Shown here piece by piece: positions 6,535 through 7,657 of a DNA stretch of 7,657 bases. The stretch is from Dehalococcoidia bacterium (GTDB lineage: Bacteria > Chloroflexota > Dehalococcoidia > Tepidiformales > Tepidiformaceae). Both the position numbers and the translations under genes were made by a program. The stretch spans positions 1 to 7,657 of the forward strand of contig JALOAP010000133.1 of the NCBI GenBank assembly GCA_023228745.1. The letters are read 5' to 3'. Numbering within the stretch: the first letter of the stretch is position 1; every line of letters begins with the position of its first letter. Under the pieces are notes generated by a model. That model did no database searches and was not told the origin of the DNA. It saw only the letters and a program-made list of their open reading frames with translations.

Positions 6535-7362
6535 ATGCCTGTCAATTGGCAGCCTGCCGGCGACTTCCAGGACATCCTCTATCAGAAGGCTGACGGCATG
6601 GCCCGCATCAGCTTCAACCGGCCCGAGGTGCATAACGCCTTCACACCGACCACGATCGTCGAGCTGCTCAAGGCGTTCACCGATGCGCGCGAGGACCCGC
6701 GGGTGGGTGTTGTGCTGTTCACCGGCGAGGGCGGCCGCGCCTTCTGCTCTGGTGGCGACCAGCGAGTGCGCGGGCACGGGGGCTACGTCGGCGAGGGCGA
6801 GACGCCGCGCTTCCACGTCACCGACCTGCACAAGCTCATCCGCTCAATGCCGAAGCCGGTGATCGCGCTCGTGGCCGGGTACGCAATCGGTGGCGGCCAC
6901 GTGCTCCATGTCGTCTGCGACCTCACGATTGCGGCAGAGAACGCCCGCTTCGGCCAGACAGGCCCGAAGGTCGGCAGCTTCGACGGCGGCTTCGGTGCTA
7001 TACAGCTCGCCCGGAACGTTGGCCAGAAGAAGGCGCGCGAAATCTGGTATCTCTGCCGCCAGTACGACGCGAAAGAAGCGCTCGAGATGGGCCTCGTAAA
7101 CACTGTCGTGCCGCTGGACCAGCTCGAAGCGGAGGGTATCCGCTGGGCGAAGGAGATCCTGAAGAAGAGCCCGCTCGCCATCCGCATGCTCAAGCAGTCG
7201 TTCAACGCGGAACTCGACGGGATGACCGGCCTGACCGACCTCGCACACACAACGAACATGCTTTTCTACATGTCGGACGAGGCGGGCGAGGGGAAGAACG
7301 CCTTCCTCGAAAAGCGCGAACCCGGTTTCGGCGACACCGCGAAGTTCCCCTGGCGGCCCTGA
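6535..7362 (+). CDS. menB: 1,4-dihydroxy-2-naphthoyl-CoA synthase (MenB)
   Basis: A crotonase-fold enzyme of 275 residues that closes the second ring of o-succinylbenzoyl-CoA by a Dieckmann-type condensation. It is full length compared with E. coli MenB (285). Diagnostic segments are FNRPEVHNAF (27-36), FCSGGDQRVRG (70-80), the oxyanion-hole region AGYAIGGGHVLH (114-125), QTGPKVGSFDGG (141-152) with Ser148 and Asp150, REIWYLCRQYDAKEALEMGLVN (about 168-189), and the C-terminal NMLFYMSDEAGEGKNAF with Tyr245. Gly143 sits where E. coli MenB has Gly156 and the mycobacterial enzyme has an aspartate. This marks it as type I, in which bicarbonate supplies the catalytic carboxylate. The conserved C-terminal tail (FLEKREPGF...FPW) is present. 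Its place after menH and its own strong ribosome binding site agree with the call. Confidence 0.97.
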   Translation: MPVNWQPAGDFQDILYQKADGMARISFNRPEVHNAFTPTTIVELLKAFTDAREDPRVGVVLFTGEGGRAFCSGGDQRVRGHGGYVGEGETPRFHVTDLHKLIRSMPKPVIALVAGYAIGGGHVLHVVCDLTIAAENARFGQTGPKVGSFDGGFGAIQLARNVGQKKAREIWYLCRQYDAKEALEMGLVNTVVPLDQLEAEGIRWAKEILKKSPLAIRMLKQSFNAELDGMTGLTDLAHTTNMLFYMSDEAGEGKNAFLEKREPGFGDTAKFPWRP

Positions 7363-7363
7363 C

Positions 7364-7657
7364 GTGGCGAAGGCCCGCCGCGTTGCCTGGCGGCCATTCC
7401 GGATCCCGTTCCGAGGGGAGTTCCGGGCGTCGCACGGGATGATGGACGTCCATGAGGGCCTCGTGGTCCAAATCGAGGATGTCGAGGGCAACATCGGACT
7501 CGGTGAAGCGTCGCCGCTGACCGCCTTCACTGGCGAGACACTCGACGATGCGGCCCGGTTCCTCGATGCGTGGTTGGATGGGCTCGCCGGGCGGCCACTC
7601 CGCGATCCCCTTCCACCCGGCACCCCGGCCAGCCTGCCACCTTCCGCGGCGGCCGCG
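7364..7657 (+). CDS. menC: o-succinylbenzoate synthase (MenC), N-terminal part (cut by right edge)
   Basis: A 98-codon frame starts with the GTG at 7364, one base after the menB stop, and stays open to the window end. The sequence begins MAKARRVAWRPFRIPFRGEF and continues with a short strand, VVQIEDVEGNIGLGEASPL (34-52) and FTGETLDDA (55-63). This is the N-terminal capping domain of the enolase superfamily, with the GxGEASPL signature seen in MenC and dipeptide epimerases. The barrel with the catalytic lysines and metal ligands lies beyond the edge. The position in the men operon favours MenC, which dehydrates SHCHC to o-succinylbenzoate; the epimerase alternative cannot be excluded from the N-terminus alone. 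No clear ribosome binding site precedes the GTG, so translation probably continues from menB. Confidence 0.88.
   Translation, partial: MAKARRVAWRPFRIPFRGEFRASHGMMDVHEGLVVQIEDVEGNIGLGEASPLTAFTGETLDDAARFLDAWLDGLAGRPLRDPLPPGTPASLPPSAAAA

Overview
The window is a GC-rich (by eye about two thirds G+C) stretch of bacterial chromosome with dense coding and short gaps. Its core is a menaquinone (vitamin K2) biosynthesis operon on the + strand in the order menF-menD-menH-menB-menC. On the - strand, to its left, are a flavin-dependent luciferase-family oxidoreductase, a small double zinc-ribbon protein with glycine/tyrosine-rich linkers, and the N-terminal part of an alpha/beta hydrolase that runs off the left edge. 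Base composition, the style of the luciferase-like protein and the CxxC-x17-CxxC zinc-ribbon protein would fit a high-GC Chloroflexota or a similar lineage, but this is inference from family resemblance and is not proved by the window.

Layout. 1-324 (-): hydrolase N-terminus with a possible leaderless start. 412-443: a strong intrinsic terminator closing the zinc-ribbon gene (467-808, -). 967-2244 (-): LLM-class flavin oxidoreductase with a recognisable promoter upstream. 2245-2585: divergent intergenic region holding that promoter, a hairpin and a doubtful small ORF that ends in an ATGA overlap with menF. 2586-7657 (+): menF, menD, menH, menB and a menC cut by the right edge.

The five men products cover consecutive steps from chorismate to 1,4-dihydroxy-2-naphthoyl-CoA, except for o-succinylbenzoyl-CoA ligase (MenE). 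MenF makes isochorismate, MenD makes SEPHCHC with 2-oxoglutarate, MenH eliminates pyruvate to give SHCHC, MenC dehydrates this to o-succinylbenzoate, MenE (not in the window) activates it, and MenB closes the ring. Stop/start overlaps (TGATG between menF and menD, ATGA between menD and menH), a 15-base gap before menB with a strong ribosome binding site, and a 1-base gap before menC point to one co-transcribed, partly translationally coupled unit.

I see no mobile element, CRISPR array, RNA gene or broken gene. The men operon is a known pathway in a compact arrangement. The less ordinary points are the zinc-ribbon protein's low-complexity linkers, the divergent pairing of an uncharacterised flavin enzyme with a quinone operon, and the start-region architecture of menF and of the left-edge hydrolase. 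I did not find a convincing undescribed system.
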